NCBI GenBank assembly: GCA_019095985.1
Contig: CM032669.1
Coordinates: 12,969,265 to 13,033,264, forward strand
Source: Streblospio benedicti
Taxonomy: Eukaryota; Annelida; Polychaeta; Spionida; Spionidae
Direction: 5' to 3'
DNA length: 64,000 bases
This document shows positions 39,201 to 43,553 of the stretch, in pieces. Position numbers and translations under genes: made by a program. The notes beneath the pieces were generated by a model. It worked only from the letters and a program-made list of their open reading frames with translations, was not told the origin of the DNA and did no database searches. Position 1 is the stretch's first letter; each line of letters starts with the position of its first letter.

Positions 39201-42002
39201 ATCTGAACATACATTCTTTGATATTTCATAATCTTATCATGACATGGCTGTATACTGTCCTATAACTAGTAATTCTTTATCGCCGTGTGTTGTTTTTTTG
39301 CTTGCTACATAGAAGACACATGAGCATTCCATAATTCATTAGCGTTGTGGCTCGAAAACAATTCTGAGATATTTTCTGGTGTGCTGGATAATTATGAATT
39401 TTCTTGGACTATTATACAAGTGGAGTGTCTTGCTTCAGATTACTGTTATTTACGAAGATACGAAAACTAGAATTTGCCTACTTATATCAAGGGGCAGTTA
39501 CATAGGACTGAGGAGGACTATACGTGTAAGAGATTAAACTTGGAAATTTTGTCAGAGATTTGTGGCACACAAACTACTACTGATAAGCTGGAACTTAGAG
39601 GTTCACCAGTGATGAAGATGAAGTACTCCTCCACAAGTCAACAGTAACAAAGATGAGGATGATTATTTTTATGAACTGGAAGATTACCTAGAAGAACAGG
39701 TCTCTGGGCCAGCTGTTCAAGCAAAATTATTGATTAACAATGAACACAAATCATTTTTATTGTTGTAAAGTAGAGCTTTTAAGCACCAAGTTGACATATA
39801 ATCGTAAATTAAATTTAAAAAAATTGATTAACCAACTAGGTATTCTTAAACACTTCCATGTTGAGTTGTTCATGTACATTTAACTAGTGAAGGATTTTGG
39901 AACAAAACGTCTTGTATGTTATTTTACAGCTCAGATGGTTGATATAATAATATATTGCATGTTGAGAAACAATTTTTTTTATAATGCCTTTTGGTTACCA
40001 AGCAGCTTGTGGACTTACTTGGAACTTTGGATAGGACCAATTATTTGGTAAGTCTTAATGTATTTGTAATATTACAGTGTGGTTCATCAAAATAAATTAA
40101 CATATATTTTTTACCTCCAAATTTTCTTTTTGCAAATCCGATTTTTTTTTTAAATCAAGGAAAACTCATATATTTATGTGTATGTATTAATAATTGCATG
40201 GTAGATGTTAAGTATGACTCATTCAGAGCACGAAATGGGGAGGTTCTGTTTGCCATGGGCGCTAAATAGATAATCAAATGGAAGATGTGTCTTCAAGCCA
40301 TGTCAATATAGTGGGTAGGAGCTTGCTTGCCATAGAAGAGAGAGAAGAATATAATTAAATAGATAATGAACCTGGTGAGCGATTGTAATGTGGTTGCCAA
40401 ACGTGACAACAGCTTATGTCTGTTAATATTATGTTAAAATCCCGCATTTTTTCAATGATCACCATTAAATCTGTCCGCTAACTTGAGGCACACTTGAAAA
40501 ACTAATTTATGAAGATTGTTTTTTACACATTCATCGCGCCAGTTGTGCACCAACAAAATATCATCCTGTTGAATCAAATTATGCACTGGGTAGGTGCTCT
40601 CAATTATGAGAAATCATATCAATGTTTAACACTAAAAATAGCATTAAAATAAGTGTGTTTACTACTAACTTACCAGTTACTACTACTTAACTACTAATAA
40701 CATACGAGTGTTTCCAAACTATGGATAAGTTAGAAGGGTAATATCTTAAACATATTTGATGAATGTTACACGGTAACAGACCCACTAACATTGTAACCTT
40801 CCCTGTAGCACCTATGGAAGGAGTGGGGTAGCTGGGCACCAAATTAAAACATTACGCTATTAACTAGCGCTTGTTATTTTTCATTTAAGAAGTGCAATTC
40901 TGACCAAAATTTAATGATAAATAATTTGTTCTCTTAAACTTCCATATTGGGGCGACAAATATCTATTTAAGATAATCACAGATTTTGGTCTAAAACCATT
41001 GCAGATTTTTGTGTAAAATTACAGATTTTTTGCAGATGCACTACAGATTGCAATAAAATTGGTTTGGCAGCTATTGCTTTTTAAAGGTCTTCATCAATGG
41101 CTTACATTTATGAAACAAACGAACATAAGATGATACCAGCCACATTTTTAATGCTTTTAATGCTTTTAATGCAAATATTACATTTTATGGAGCATTTAAA
41201 GGGTGGCCCCTTGCCTTCAGAATTTGATCCCAAAATTTCAGATTTGAGAGCCAAAGGCCCGTTCACTCAAATCCTGATTTGGTGCCCAGTAATTACACTT
41301 TTAAAATATTTTTATTTTCGTTCATCAATCTATGGACTGACAAAAAATCCTACAAACTATATAATTTTCCCCCCTTTTGTGTTTCCTGCTTTCTGATTTC
41401 ATTCTGGCAATAAAATATAAGTGGCTATATAAATTAGAATAGTAGAGCTCCAAATTTGCTCTGGCAAACTGGTAATTTGCCTGTTGGCTTCTCTCTTATT
41501 TTGCCCCTTAATAAATTTTGGTAGTGGCAAAAAGTTGTCTGTCAATTGAAATTTGCACTAATATATGGAAAATTGATGCAATAATTATGTATTTTGAAGC
41601 AAGTAATTTCCCAGTAAAATTTTTAGCGCTCGCAACCTTTTATCAATGCTCCAAAAAGTTCTTTTTTAGCCCTGAATTATAGGGAAGAATGATCAAATAT
41701 ATGATATGAAAAATACTGCAACTATACTCACTCAGGAATTTTCCTCTTCAGAGCTTGTGAGCCCGAACGTCAACTACTTGACGCTACCACCTCCATATTC
41801 CCGAACAGATGTACCTCACATCAAGTCAATCACCATTCCCACATCAACCACATCCCCTAGTGCGAAGTCACGAATTTTGATAAATATGCAGCATTCACTA
41901 AAGAGGCTGTCCCCTCCTCCACCGTATGCGGAAGTAGATTGTGGATCTGTTGTATGTCAGAAAAGCCGCACACAGATACTAGCAGAAGACTGCCTTACAT
42001 GA
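5353..42002 (+). CDS. Split host gene, unrecognised protein (gene-level entry)
   Basis: Eleven coding exons between 5353 and 11536 have acceptor and donor sites and matching phases throughout, giving one continuous reading frame of about 450 residues. Exons at 32531-32686 and 34274-34365 continue in the same style, and 41735-42002 can be the last exon. The predicted protein is rich in Ser, Pro, Glu and Lys. It has an RGRGRR patch, a compact conserved-looking block (exons at 5811 and 6181), acidic stretches, a Lys/Arg patch KRKNSRRRKEG, and near the end TVVVRNIP followed by a helix-like segment, which could be an RRM-like fold. It finishes with two PPPY motifs, known ligands of WW domains such as those of NEDD4-family ligases. 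The first exon is not in view. Exon 11 ends at phase 2 and the 32531 exon starts at phase 0, so at least one exon is missing from my model or the two parts are different genes. I do not recognise the family. Confidence 0.7.
5811..5957 (+). CDS. Host gene exon 2 of those seen
   Basis: The exon has 49 codons, phase 0 at both ends, with acceptor GGTTTTTACAG and donor CATGTGAGT. It contains LTLPKDTVVTDEDYVQLGKS and AAMWLQSDFKH, the most domain-like sequence of the gene together with the next exon. Confidence 0.8.
6181..6293 (+). CDS. Host gene exon 3 of those seen
   Basis: The acceptor CCTTTTGCAG and donor CAAGTGTGT bound 113 nt. The product VEKVLPSNHPKSLKEHYKRD continues to NINQESLDRLLQASA. It is a helical, charged segment that reads directly on from exon 2. 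Confidence 0.8.
6551..6669 (+). CDS. Host gene exon 4 of those seen
   Basis: The acceptor TTTGTTTGATAG and donor CTTGGTAAGG give a phase that fits exon 3 (AA plus T gives Asn). The product has a Gly/Lys stretch GRGKGKYAEWPK and ends near VSETFPSL. Confidence 0.75.
6892..7068. mobile_element. Near-perfect 177-bp palindrome (foldback element)
   Basis: Arms 6892-6979 and 6981-7068 pair over 88 positions with a single mismatch, around a one-base centre in GGCTTCATCAGATGAAGCC. It sits in an intron of the host gene. CAATCTTTATTTG-like phrases lie on both sides (6880 and 7098), possibly an old flanking repeat. The near identity implies recent origin or arm-to-arm conversion. Confidence 0.8.
7349..7468 (+). 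CDS. Host gene exon 5 of those seen
   Basis: The acceptor GTTTCTGTTGCAG and donor CCGAGTATG give phases that match both neighbours. It encodes an acidic run VVVEDDDLDGHSPDAHSPEV followed by a NSPPPP tail, and is probably disordered. Confidence 0.75.
7793..7933 (+). CDS. Host gene exon 6 of those seen
   Basis: The acceptor is TTTTGTTTTTTAG and the donor CAAGGTTTGT. The product begins HIPPIGIQEFYDNLGQNM and turns into a Ser/Glu/Gln-rich tail. Base composition is richer in G and C than the flanking introns. Confidence 0.75.
8216..8331 (+). CDS. Host gene exon 7 of those seen
   Basis: The acceptor TTTTTATGAAG is chosen over CTACAG at 8180 because only the former keeps the frame. The donor is AAGGTGAGA. 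The exon encodes an acidic part then KRKNSRRRKEGRELK, a likely nuclear or RNA-binding basic patch. Confidence 0.75.
8484..8606 (+). repeat. Two-copy tandem repeat, period 68 bp
   Basis: GACCTACATA at 8484 and 8552 starts two copies that both run through ACTAGAAAT and AACGTTCAGAATATAATT. It is an intronic duplication of moderate divergence. Confidence 0.7.
8646..8693 (+). CDS. Host gene micro-exon, 16 codons
   Basis: CTTCATAACAG precedes and GAGGTAGGAC follows 48 nt encoding YASDAYSNKAFKTALE, phase 0 on both sides. It can be skipped without changing the frame. It is too short for ordinary ORF detection. Confidence 0.65.
8800..9835. mobile_element. Possible MITE with imperfect inverted ends
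   Basis: The left side has AAGCC, ATGCAAATA and CCATGATGTCAC. The right side has the reverse complement of the same phrases at 9780-9815. Inside, GGAATAGCAGGTGCTTTAGAC (9106) is echoed by a diverged direct copy at 9511. No transposase is seen, and the boundaries are approximate. Confidence 0.4.
9836..10770. other. Intron, nothing recognised
   Basis: This is AT-rich intronic sequence of the host gene between the micro-exon and exon 9. No clear repeat structure or coding sequence was found. Confidence 0.45.
10775..10899 (+). CDS. Host gene exon 9 of those seen
   Basis: The acceptor region GCACCAGCAGGCAG offers tandem NAG sites three or four bases apart (10771 and 10774 keep the frame). The donor is CAGAGGTATT. 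The product contains SKTAGKKTPPEMDNALDAWH. An internal GTGAGTAA at 10800 is a possible earlier donor. Confidence 0.7.
11107..11249 (+). CDS. Host gene exon 10 of those seen
   Basis: The acceptor AACTTTGCAG and donor AACAGTAGGT agree in phase with exon 9. The product has QFRAQSQSVGGPGGNGSRDQ, then SSPSPPEG and LNLFIDLDGCTN. Confidence 0.75.
11440..11536 (+). CDS. Host gene exon 11 of those seen
   Basis: The acceptor TTTCTATTCCAG and donor GCAGGTAATG bound an exon encoding GGSTPMPELEEDFSTHEVSA followed by VSGVGFLPPES. It ends at phase 2. A 21-kb gap of transposon-filled sequence follows before the next good exon. Confidence 0.75.
11592..13437. mobile_element. Possible pogo/Tigger-like element ends
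   Basis: The left part (11592-11700) has TTATCTCGACGTTGAAGG and ATTCGACGTAACCAGATTG. The right part, read on the minus strand, begins TACAGTGAAACTTCACTATG and continues with TCGATATTG and TTATCTCAAATTT. Such phrases occur at pogo-type ends, which use TA targets. A piggyBac-type element (12090-13120) lies between them. No transposase remains, so the family call is tentative. Confidence 0.35.
12090..13120. mobile_element. Non-autonomous piggyBac-type element, 1031 bp
   Basis: Both ends are flanked by TTAA (12086-12089 and 13121-13124). The termini read CCCATTCGTATCGG on the left and, on the opposite strand, CCCATTCATATCGG on the right. TTAA targets and CCC/GGG termini are typical of piggyBac. 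There is no transposase ORF. Relatives lie inverted at 16790-17560 and as a fragment at 14320-14472. Confidence 0.8.
13438..14319. other. Intronic stretch, no gene
   Basis: This is AT-rich with a short G-rich run near 13680-13700 and no coding signal. The part after 13900 may belong to the piggyBac-type relative at 14320, but I could not align it. Confidence 0.4.
14320..14472 (+). repeat. Fragment of the piggyBac-type family
   Basis: CTACTCTTAATTGCATCGCA, ATGGTCGGTGTTG and TAAGGCTAAT match the interior of 12590-12650 and the reverse of 17470-17530. It is cut by the assembly gap on its right. Confidence 0.55.
14473..14572. other. Assembly gap (100 N)
   Basis: Exactly 100 N, a scaffold gap of nominal length. 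The true distance is unknown. Confidence 0.99.
14575..15300 (+). pseudogene. hAT-like transposase C-terminus with coiled-coil tail, degraded
   Basis: Pieces in shifting plus frames resemble the dimerisation region of hAT-like transposases: LVVKSGSN-type sequence, then QTNAELERSLSINARVVTKE and RASLGEST (14790-14870). A long Lys/Glu-rich coiled coil follows, with ELDAADELLNDATSKLHDAL-type sequence (about 14950-15020) and KTHKLLDKAKP near 15150. Several stops and frame changes separate the pieces, so the copy is dead. Such tails occur in uncharacterised hAT-related ORFs of marine invertebrates (from memory, not searched). Confidence 0.5.
15620..19330 (+). pseudogene. Fossil of a repeated marine-invertebrate coding family
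   Basis: Collinear plus-strand pieces keep motifs I associate with a large uncharacterised ORF family of coral, lancelet and fish genomes: SLLPMFRDNAHSLAMVKHGM, then NPGQILVLTVDQPLY (15.8-15.9 kb), LHIEMAMLNAMGKWLDGSGW (16.0 kb), RSQWAHQISVAGLHHMMKDA (16.1 kb), and in the second half VLVLAIAVA, IELWLAFGHGNHFRYISAHD and HALTGCDTVSS (19.0-19.2 kb). It is interrupted by a piggyBac-type relative at about 16.8-17.6 kb and has many further breaks. It is an old, non-functional copy. Whether the family is a transposon or a host gene family is not settled by this sequence. Confidence 0.55.
16790..17560 (-). mobile_element. Inverted relative of the piggyBac-type element
   Basis: The reverse complement follows 12590-13090 closely: GATAAAGGCTAAT, AACATACCCATC, TGTCGGATCAATT, TATGAAGTCATGGACGAAAG, CACTTTAGAAAGACGAAT (opposite sense) and ATAGGAATATGG. 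About 180 bp near 17110-17310 are not shared. The ends are degraded and no clean TTAA pair was found. It splits the fossil ORF family copy. Confidence 0.65.
19380..20290 (-). pseudogene. Degraded minus-strand coding fossil (possible DDE-like family)
   Basis: Minus-strand pieces read IIVREYLRVIEEKLRATDKF, then DFKDFAKHLEKSLHEYPSYK, LKADELMMVMDFSKNYKRVF and QNEVQSAFFDQNLVAIHPIM (20.25 to 19.8 kb), followed by VSDDLKHDST-like and WCAAQ-like pieces. I recall uncharacterised repetitive ORFs with the same MDF.NY and SDG.A.Q order, which could be two acidic positions of a DDE nuclease. Several stops and frame changes mark it as dead. Confidence 0.4.
20467..21473. mobile_element. TIR DNA transposon, TA target, 1007 bp, non-autonomous
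   Basis: The 30-bp termini match at 29 of 30 positions: both start CCGTCTATTCACGTATAAA when read inward and end CCCCTGGGC. TA dinucleotides flank both ends (20465-20466 and 21474-21475). A second inner GGCCCAGGGGC lies at 20566. There is no transposase ORF. The TA target fits the Tc1/mariner/pogo group, but the superfamily is not proven. Confidence 0.8.
21660..22040 (-). pseudogene. hAT transposase C-terminal (dimerisation) remnant
   Basis: The minus strand reads AKMAKYELSDCEDIVEQETN and then LKHNTTKYPQLVKIARKVLA, continuing LIPTSSPSERNFVSS. The block of W/LKHN..YP.L...AR..L..P.SS.PSERNFS is the classic C-terminal signature of hAT transposases. An in-frame stop stands where the family has WW, and another stop follows, so it is inactive. 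The rest of the transposase is not visible upstream. Confidence 0.75.
22330..22610 (-). mobile_element. tRNA-derived SINE, degraded
   Basis: On the minus strand, TGGTACAGTAGTTAGCACGC (A-box like, 22583-22603) is followed about 40 bp later by GTGAGTTCACGTC (B-box like, 22541-22553). A GC-richer body contains GTGTCGCCA repeats. Spacing and order fit a tRNA-type pol III head. It lies directly beside the 3' tail of a LINE, but the two tails differ. Confidence 0.45.
22632..23640 (-). mobile_element. LINE 3' end (CR1/L2-like), stop and AAAT tail kept
   Basis: The minus strand encodes the end of a reverse transcriptase ORF: WFCANTLSLNVKKTN, FLGVIVDKKLSWK, then YSFVYSYIQYGTIVWG and the C-terminal tail with SANLWKNLPTDVK, ending at 22887. 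The 3' UTR runs to a tail of repeated AAAT units at 22632-22657. The 5' part is missing: upstream of about 23640 the sequence changes to a Lys-rich coding fragment. The core palm motif is not in this copy. Confidence 0.75.
23641..23930 (-). pseudogene. Lys-rich coding fragment fused to LINE (first of three)
   Basis: The minus strand reads KKGKGSKRPAEPMDTT, LKKPKVEPMAAKALAKSEEI and EDKGRVSN, then passes into LINE-type ELKKLYIWFCANTLSLN. The basic, Pro/Glu-containing part does not look like reverse transcriptase. It resembles a nuclear protein fragment that I do not recognise. The same segment recurs at 24881-25110 plus 25418-25450 and at 26409-26719. It may be a captured host exon or part of the LINE's own ORF1. 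Confidence 0.5.
25118..25410. mobile_element. hAT-like MITE, 293 bp, with target duplication
   Basis: It starts CAGTGTTTTAAACT and its opposite end reads CAGTGTTTGAAATAG. CTTTTCC flanks both sides (25111-25117 and 25411-25417). Array units 1 and 3 carry a single CTTTTCC at the same place and no insert, so they are empty sites. The CAGTG start and 7-8 bp duplication fit hAT. The interior has repeated GGGCCCTG phrases. Confidence 0.9.
27164..27210 (+). repeat. (CTG)n microsatellite, about 16 units
   Basis: The pure CTG run at the end of array unit 3 contrasts with the interrupted CTG/CCT tracts at 24339-24450 and 25878-25977 in units 1 and 2. It can be read as poly-Leu or poly-Ala in short ORFs, which I do not take as genes. 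Confidence 0.95.
27238..27475. mobile_element. Foldback element, arms about 103 bp
   Basis: The left arm 27238-27340 starts AACAAGTAACAC. The right arm 27372-27475 ends GTGTTACTTGTT. The inner ends are GGTGACAGAAAAGTCTCAG and its complement. The spacer of 31 bp contains CAGT repeats. Arms match with only a few differences. ATGCATTTCATATT occurs on both sides (27224 and 27513), a possible flanking duplication. Confidence 0.75.
27742..27776. repeat. Perfect short hairpin
   Basis: ATCACGGCTATATA and its exact complement TATATAGCCGTGAT flank a CGCAG loop, a 14-bp perfect stem. There are no neighbouring transcripts, so no function is claimed. Confidence 0.7.
28288..28415 (+). repeat. Third copy of the 4.1-kb dispersed repeat
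   Basis: TTCAGTGCAAAAATCACCGCC, CCCATTCTGATTAGT, GTTCTAAATT and the two GATTTAC...GTTGCTAAGG phrases parallel 4148-4345, in the same orientation. Confidence 0.6.
28416..29180. other. Intronic stretch, nothing recognised
   Basis: There is no coding signal. Phrases around 28440-28520 repeat GGGAAAA/TTCCCGA motifs but form no clear element. Confidence 0.4.
29189..32145 (-). mobile_element. CR1-clade LINE, degraded, endonuclease region lost
   Basis: Minus order: ORF1 with a PHD-like finger (31600-32145: CQLCNVVYKKK, LECEYCRKHHCITCLN, WFCALC), then a non-coding gap (31165-31590) where an APE endonuclease is expected, then the pre-RT linker (WKKFLDLCHNAEEECIPRKM, 31165 down), FWSYASSKTK, ISKSPGPDGFPP, and the reverse transcriptase with YRPVSLTSVVCK, FGFISGRST, IYCDFMKAFDKVPH, SVLGPVSFVIY and the catalytic FADD (about 30020). 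The C-terminal part ends with SANMWNNLPQEVVDAPS and a stop at 29189. Frame changes separate the blocks, and the RT ORF breaks after FADD and again near 29670. A PHD-type finger in ORF1 is known in some CR1-group LINEs. Confidence 0.8.
32146..32440 (-). mobile_element. Possible retro-copied transcript end with A tail
   Basis: On the minus strand, an open piece ending PSRWSISTSVKKIREVLHTT then PSKKWLKSALL-stop is followed by about 80 bp, AATAAAATTTGAAAAATGTT and a run of about 17 A (32145-32161), after which LINE ORF1 sequence starts. A poly(A) signal placed 13 bases before an A-run is what a reverse-transcribed mRNA end looks like. The source gene is not recognised. It may instead be 5' sequence of the same LINE. 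Confidence 0.4.
32531..32686 (+). CDS. Host gene acidic exon with RRM-like start
   Basis: The acceptor TTTCCCCGTTGCAG and donor AACAAGGTGATA bound 52 codons, phase 0 at both ends. The product is acidic (ADDFQDAEDDVEQKEANNGD) and ends PPGTVVVRNIPTNNENK. VVVRNIP looks like a first strand of an RRM. The link to the exons before 11536 is by strand and composition only. Confidence 0.75.
33120..34151. mobile_element. Mariner-like TIR element, 1032 bp, copy 1
   Basis: TA flanks both ends (33118-33119 and 34152-34153). The termini read CAGTACTGATATTGTCAGAA and, on the other strand, CAGTACTAGCACTGTCAGAA, both continuing GGATACAGAA. An inverted, shorter relative lies at 54218-54808 with long matching interior blocks. 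This copy has extra sequence at about 33420-33900. No transposase is encoded. TA targets and CAGT termini fit Tc1/mariner non-autonomous elements. It lies in a host intron ending 120 bp before an exon. Confidence 0.8.
34274..34365 (+). CDS. Host gene exon after the RRM-like start
   Basis: The acceptor GTACATTACAG and strong donor CAAGTGAGTAC fit phase 0 from the previous exon. The product reads ERIYDIALSFGAIDSYETQE then MEFDMLEVKV. A helix followed by a strand is compatible with RRM topology. It ends two bases into a codon. Confidence 0.8.
34463..34740. mobile_element. Small element with perfect 37-bp inverted ends
   Basis: 34463-34499 (GATTTTTCTTCTTTTTCTGC then TGTGTTAAGTTCTAAAA) is the exact reverse complement of 34704-34740. 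Between them is a run of 26 A (34505-34530). The perfect identity suggests recent insertion. No clear target duplication was found. Confidence 0.7.
34741..36264. other. Intron, no gene recognised
   Basis: This is AT-rich with no exon-like stretch. A purely open segment at 35623-35877 has no splice-site support or motif. Confidence 0.45.
36265..37381. mobile_element. Nested palindromic complex with 30-bp inverted ends
   Basis: The outer ends are GTGCTGACAGCAAGTTCATC (36265) and the complement GAACTTGCTGTCAGCAC (ending 37381). GTGCTGACAGCAAGTTC also recurs directly at 36498, and its complement recurs at about 37050. A second motif, CCATGATTAGAAC, appears four times in mirrored pairs (about 36719, 36826, 37061, 37145), each beside TTTGATTTGCATACACA or its complement. 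The layout reads as two direct half-units followed by two inverted half-units, probably one foldback element inserted into another of the same family. There is no ORF. Confidence 0.7.
36538..36563. repeat. (AT)n microsatellite
   Basis: About twelve AT units lie inside one half-unit of the palindromic complex. They are absent from the matching half-units, so they expanded after duplication. Confidence 0.9.
37960..39085 (+). mobile_element. LINE fragment (CR1/L2-like), RT to C-terminus, degraded
   Basis: Plus-strand pieces read VVTDTALKW-like sequence, MATNHGLRIHVYSEDTQIYI (the palm motif is YSEDT where FADDT is usual), EFDLSPLSAHEARIK, WVRENKLQLNEAKTELV (38176-38360), then LGATFEQNLTVQPHV and, near the end, FKSMSDGDRAFKIAEPKLLD and FPLSIRQSKT (38.9-39.0 kb). 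The final part is the typical DRAF..AP.LW..LP..IR block. Stops and frame changes are numerous. It is 5' truncated. Confidence 0.75.
39086..41734. other. Long stretch without supported gene
   Basis: It is AT-rich. One segment (39640-39705) reads NNKDEDDYFYELEDYLEEQ between a CAG and CAGGTCTCT and would even fit the phase of the 34274 exon, but its splice sites are weak and the flanks look like degraded repeat. The rest shows no motif. Confidence 0.4.
41735..42002 (+). CDS. Likely last coding exon with two PPPY motifs
   Basis: The frame runs from the acceptor CACTCAG at 41734 to a TGA at 42000. Entering here completes the AA left by the 34274-34365 exon as Lys. The alternative acceptor TTTTCCTCTTCAG (41751) has a better pyrimidine tract but needs a different phase. 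The product has NVNYLTLPPPYSRTD and LSPPPPYAEVD, two PPxY motifs of the kind bound by WW domains, here 45-50 residues apart. AATAAA occurs 7 bases after the stop (42009) and again at 42900. It could also be the end of a separate gene. Confidence 0.55.
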
Positions 42003-42008
42003 CTTATT

Positions 42009-42014
42009 AATAAA
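42009..42014 (+). terminator. Candidate poly(A) signal
   Basis: AATAAA lies 7 bases after the stop of the PPPY exon. A second one at 42900-42905 would give a 0.9-kb 3' UTR. The second is more usual in distance; the first sits in an A-run. Confidence 0.4.
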
Positions 42015-42429
42015 AAAAAGCCATCATGTACACGGAAGAACTGCTCAGTACAGAAATAGAGCTGTCCTGCTGACATGGTATCCAGAAAGACACTACCTGG
42101 AGTGGGAAGGGGCAAACCACAAAAATTATATTCTACAAAAAATTATATTCTACATGAGGCTAAATCATCTAATTGAGCTGTATGTCACATTAAGACTCGT
42201 AAAGCCTTCACACACACCTGCAGTGGAAGCATGATTATGAGAAGATAGTGCCTTACCTCATCACATAGTAAGACCTCCTAACTTATAATATGTATGAATA
42301 TATTTGGTAGTGAATTCTCTAATTGTTCCCTACATGACTGCATGTCTAGAAGCGTGAAATTATTTCCCACCATAACACGATGCACAGAAAGATTAAAATT
42401 CTTCAGGCGTGGCACACAGAAAGTTCAGA

Positions 42430-42540
42430 AGCAACACCTTTAACATTATTTGCTTTGTTAGTAACATTTGTAACAGTGAGACGAAATCGTAGAGAAACCA
42501 CTACAATGATAATGTAATTCTCTATTTTTCACTTGGGTCT
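42430..42540. repeat. Fragment of the mariner-like TIR family
   Basis: GTAACAGTGAGACGAAAT and TAATGTAATTCTCTATTTTT match the interior shared by 34040-34110 and the reverse of 54265-54330. The ends are not preserved. Confidence 0.5.
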
Positions 42541-43553
42541 GATGCATTATTTGAGTAGTTGATAATACAAATACGTAAGTGATTACCTCCATGATTAAAT
42601 AGTATAACAGATTGAGAAAGAATTTATTTATTATAAACGGAATAGTCTGCAATAGAAATCCATAAATTGTTGTAACATCATACTTGTTTGTGAAAATTTT
42701 TATTTTGTGATTTTTATTCCACTAGTACCATGTACTTTGATTTGTAATGAATATGGATTTGAGATTGATCTAAAAATGCTATATTGCAAAAATATTACAC
42801 CACATTTATTCAGAAAATGTATTTTTATCCATGCATGTCATATTTTTGGATCATGTCCGTATAAAAATTATTTTGTACTCATGGTCTGATGAACACAATA
42901 ATAAAGACCATAATATTATTTAAATATTTTAATATTCTGAATCTTTGTAGTATCTTGAATTGTGCTCTGAAAACTTTTTATTTATTTACTATAGCATGAG
43001 TTGCACAAGATGCAGCACAGTTCAGTGCTGTTTTAGAATAAAGTGTTGAACGATCAATAATACTGTTTTCTTTTTATGCTTTTATTTTTTGTTCACTTGT
43101 TTTTATATAACCCATTGTCATATGTTAGTCACAATTGGTGTTTGCACAATGGCAGCATCATTTTTCATTCAATTTTCATCTTTCATATGTTATCTGGCTG
43201 TATGGTCCCGTCCTAGAGAGCTTAGGACAGTTCTGGGCCTCGGGATGCTATCACTGATGTAGACATGTGCCCTCGTTATAGGTTTAAGATTGTTTCACCA
43301 AAAACATGAGAATATCTGTAAAGTTGTGATACTGTAACTTTTTATTTACTGTGTATACTTTTGTTTATTTGTTTTGTATTCAGATATATTTTTGAGGGGA
43401 CAGACAAGCATGATTGACATAATTTGCATGGTTGTGGCTGAATGTAATATTTTGTTGCAACATAACCTTTCACAGCTAACTCAATTTTAACATTAATATT
43501 TGGCAGTTATAAACCTGTTAACATGCTTTCCAGATCATAGATTAGAAGTAGTG

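Noticed and set aside
39640-39705. Possible extra host exon NNKDEDDYFYELEDYLEEQ
   Set aside because: It fits the phase of the 34274 exon, but its acceptor lacks a pyrimidine tract, the donor GTCTCT is poor and the flanks look degraded. It is kept as a remark only.
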